A stretch of DNA of 21,247 bases from 2-01-FULL-49-22 sp964639445 (GTDB lineage: Bacteria; Patescibacteriota; Saccharimonadia; Saccharimonadales; UBA10212): the NCBI GenBank assembly GCA_964639445.1, contig CAZXDA010000007.1:1-21247 (forward strand), in the 5' to 3' direction. A program made the position numbers and the translations under genes. Positions 20,952-21,247 of the stretch are shown in pieces. Every line of letters starts with the position of its first letter. Position 1 is the first letter of the stretch. The notes below the pieces were generated by a model. The model worked only from the letters and a program-made list of their open reading frames with translations, did no database searches and had not been told where the DNA came from.

Positions 20952-21247
20952 ATGACTAAGACGAGTGTAGTTGTGCCTAATTGGAATGGTGAGAAGGATT
21001 TGCCGGCGTGCTTAGATTCTTTACTTGCTCAAAGCCTGGAATCCCAAATCATAGTTGTAGAGAACGGCTCGACAGATGGTTCGCTGGAACTTTTACAGAC
21101 TAAATACTCTCAAGTAGAAGCATTAATTCTGGCTAAGAATCGTGGTTTTGCTGGTGGAGTAAATGCCGGCATAAAGCGCGCTATAGAAATTGAGTCGGAG
21201 TATGTAGCTCTATTAAATAACGACGCGGTTGCCGATAAGCACTGGTT
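20952..21247 (+). CDS. Family 2 glycosyltransferase, N-terminal part (3' end outside window)
   Basis: An open frame of 98 codons running off the window edge. It starts at ATG 20952 with GAGGA 5 nt upstream. The translation gives SVVVPNWNGEKDLPACLDSL, IIVVENGSTDGSLELL, LAKNRGFAGGVNAGIKRAI and VALLNNDAVADKHW, the N-terminal GT-A domain of WbbL/RfbF-type rhamnosyltransferases with the metal-binding N-D-A motif. Donor and acceptor are unknown. It is transcribed away from wzm and begins a new + strand block; with the dTDP-rhamnose genes nearby a rhamnosyltransferase is a reasonable guess. Confidence 0.88.
   Translation, partial: MTKTSVVVPNWNGEKDLPACLDSLLAQSLESQIIVVENGSTDGSLELLQTKYSQVEALILAKNRGFAGGVNAGIKRAIEIESEYVALLNNDAVADKHW

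Noticed and set aside
1..21247. Recoded TGA (genetic code 25, as in some Patescibacteria)
   Set aside because: TGA ends the 12856 and 9097 genes at sensible lengths, and no conserved domain is broken by in-frame TGA.
1..21247. CRISPR, tRNA, rRNA, insertion sequences, defence genes
   Set aside because: No direct-repeat array, cloverleaf, transposase motif or terminal inverted repeat was seen on either strand by eye.

Overview
The window is a polysaccharide (capsule or cell-wall glycan) biosynthesis and export locus. It is densely packed in strand blocks: + (1-8015), - (8012-10365), + (10444-15254), - (15251-20919), and + again from 20952. Base composition is middling, many genes overlap by 1-8 nt, and TGA is used as an ordinary stop. 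No outer-membrane export gene (Wza/Wzb-like) is visible. The RmlC is the Gram-positive (Streptococcus suis) type. I infer a monoderm bacterium, most likely Patescibacteria/Saccharibacteria-like. That placement rests on gene style only and was not tested against a database.

Block 1 (+) opens with dTDP-L-rhamnose genes in the order rmlB(partial)-rmlC-rmlD-rmlA. A polyprenyl-phosphate-sugar synthase-like GT2 and a three-helix DUF2304-like protein follow. Next comes a YdcF/DUF218-family gene on its own promoter, probably leaderless. Then come a CapE/FnlA-type UDP-GlcNAc 4,6-dehydratase/5-epimerase, a short RmlD-like reductase and a WbuB-like GT4. Block 2 (-) carries a sugar C-methyltransferase followed by a WecB/FnlC-type 2-epimerase. 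With the two enzymes of block 1 the epimerase completes a UDP-N-acetyl-L-6-deoxyhexosamine pathway. The reductase lacks the CapF-type cupin domain, so the product is more likely UDP-L-QuiNAc (via UDP-L-RhaNAc) than UDP-L-FucNAc.

Block 3 (+) has a four-helix EamA/SMR-like protein (candidate lipid-sugar flippase) and a 664-residue polytopic GT-C-like protein. It then has its own promoter driving a coupled secreted pair: a membrane-anchored Ser/Thr-stalk protein and a secreted lysozyme-superfamily-like protein. The secreted protein ends in exactly periodic 56-residue repeats, which I read as a five-bladed propeller with velcro closure. Block 4 (-) is wzm-wzt-methyltransferase-GT2-GT2. It is an ABC-dependent glycan exporter whose Wzt carries a C-terminal extension of the carbohydrate-binding type. 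The adjacent methyltransferase has a coiled-coil tail reminiscent of WbdD chain terminators. The last gene (+) is another GT2, cut by the window edge.

Together the genes make nucleotide sugars (dTDP-L-Rha, a UDP-L-6-deoxy-HexNAc, possibly a C-methyl sugar), assemble a chain on a lipid carrier, end or cap it, and export it. A possible second branch uses a polyprenyl-phosphate sugar outside the membrane. No priming phosphoglycosyltransferase, Wzx/Wzy, ligase, tRNA, rRNA, CRISPR array or mobile element is visible. No gene-free stretch exceeds about 80 bp.
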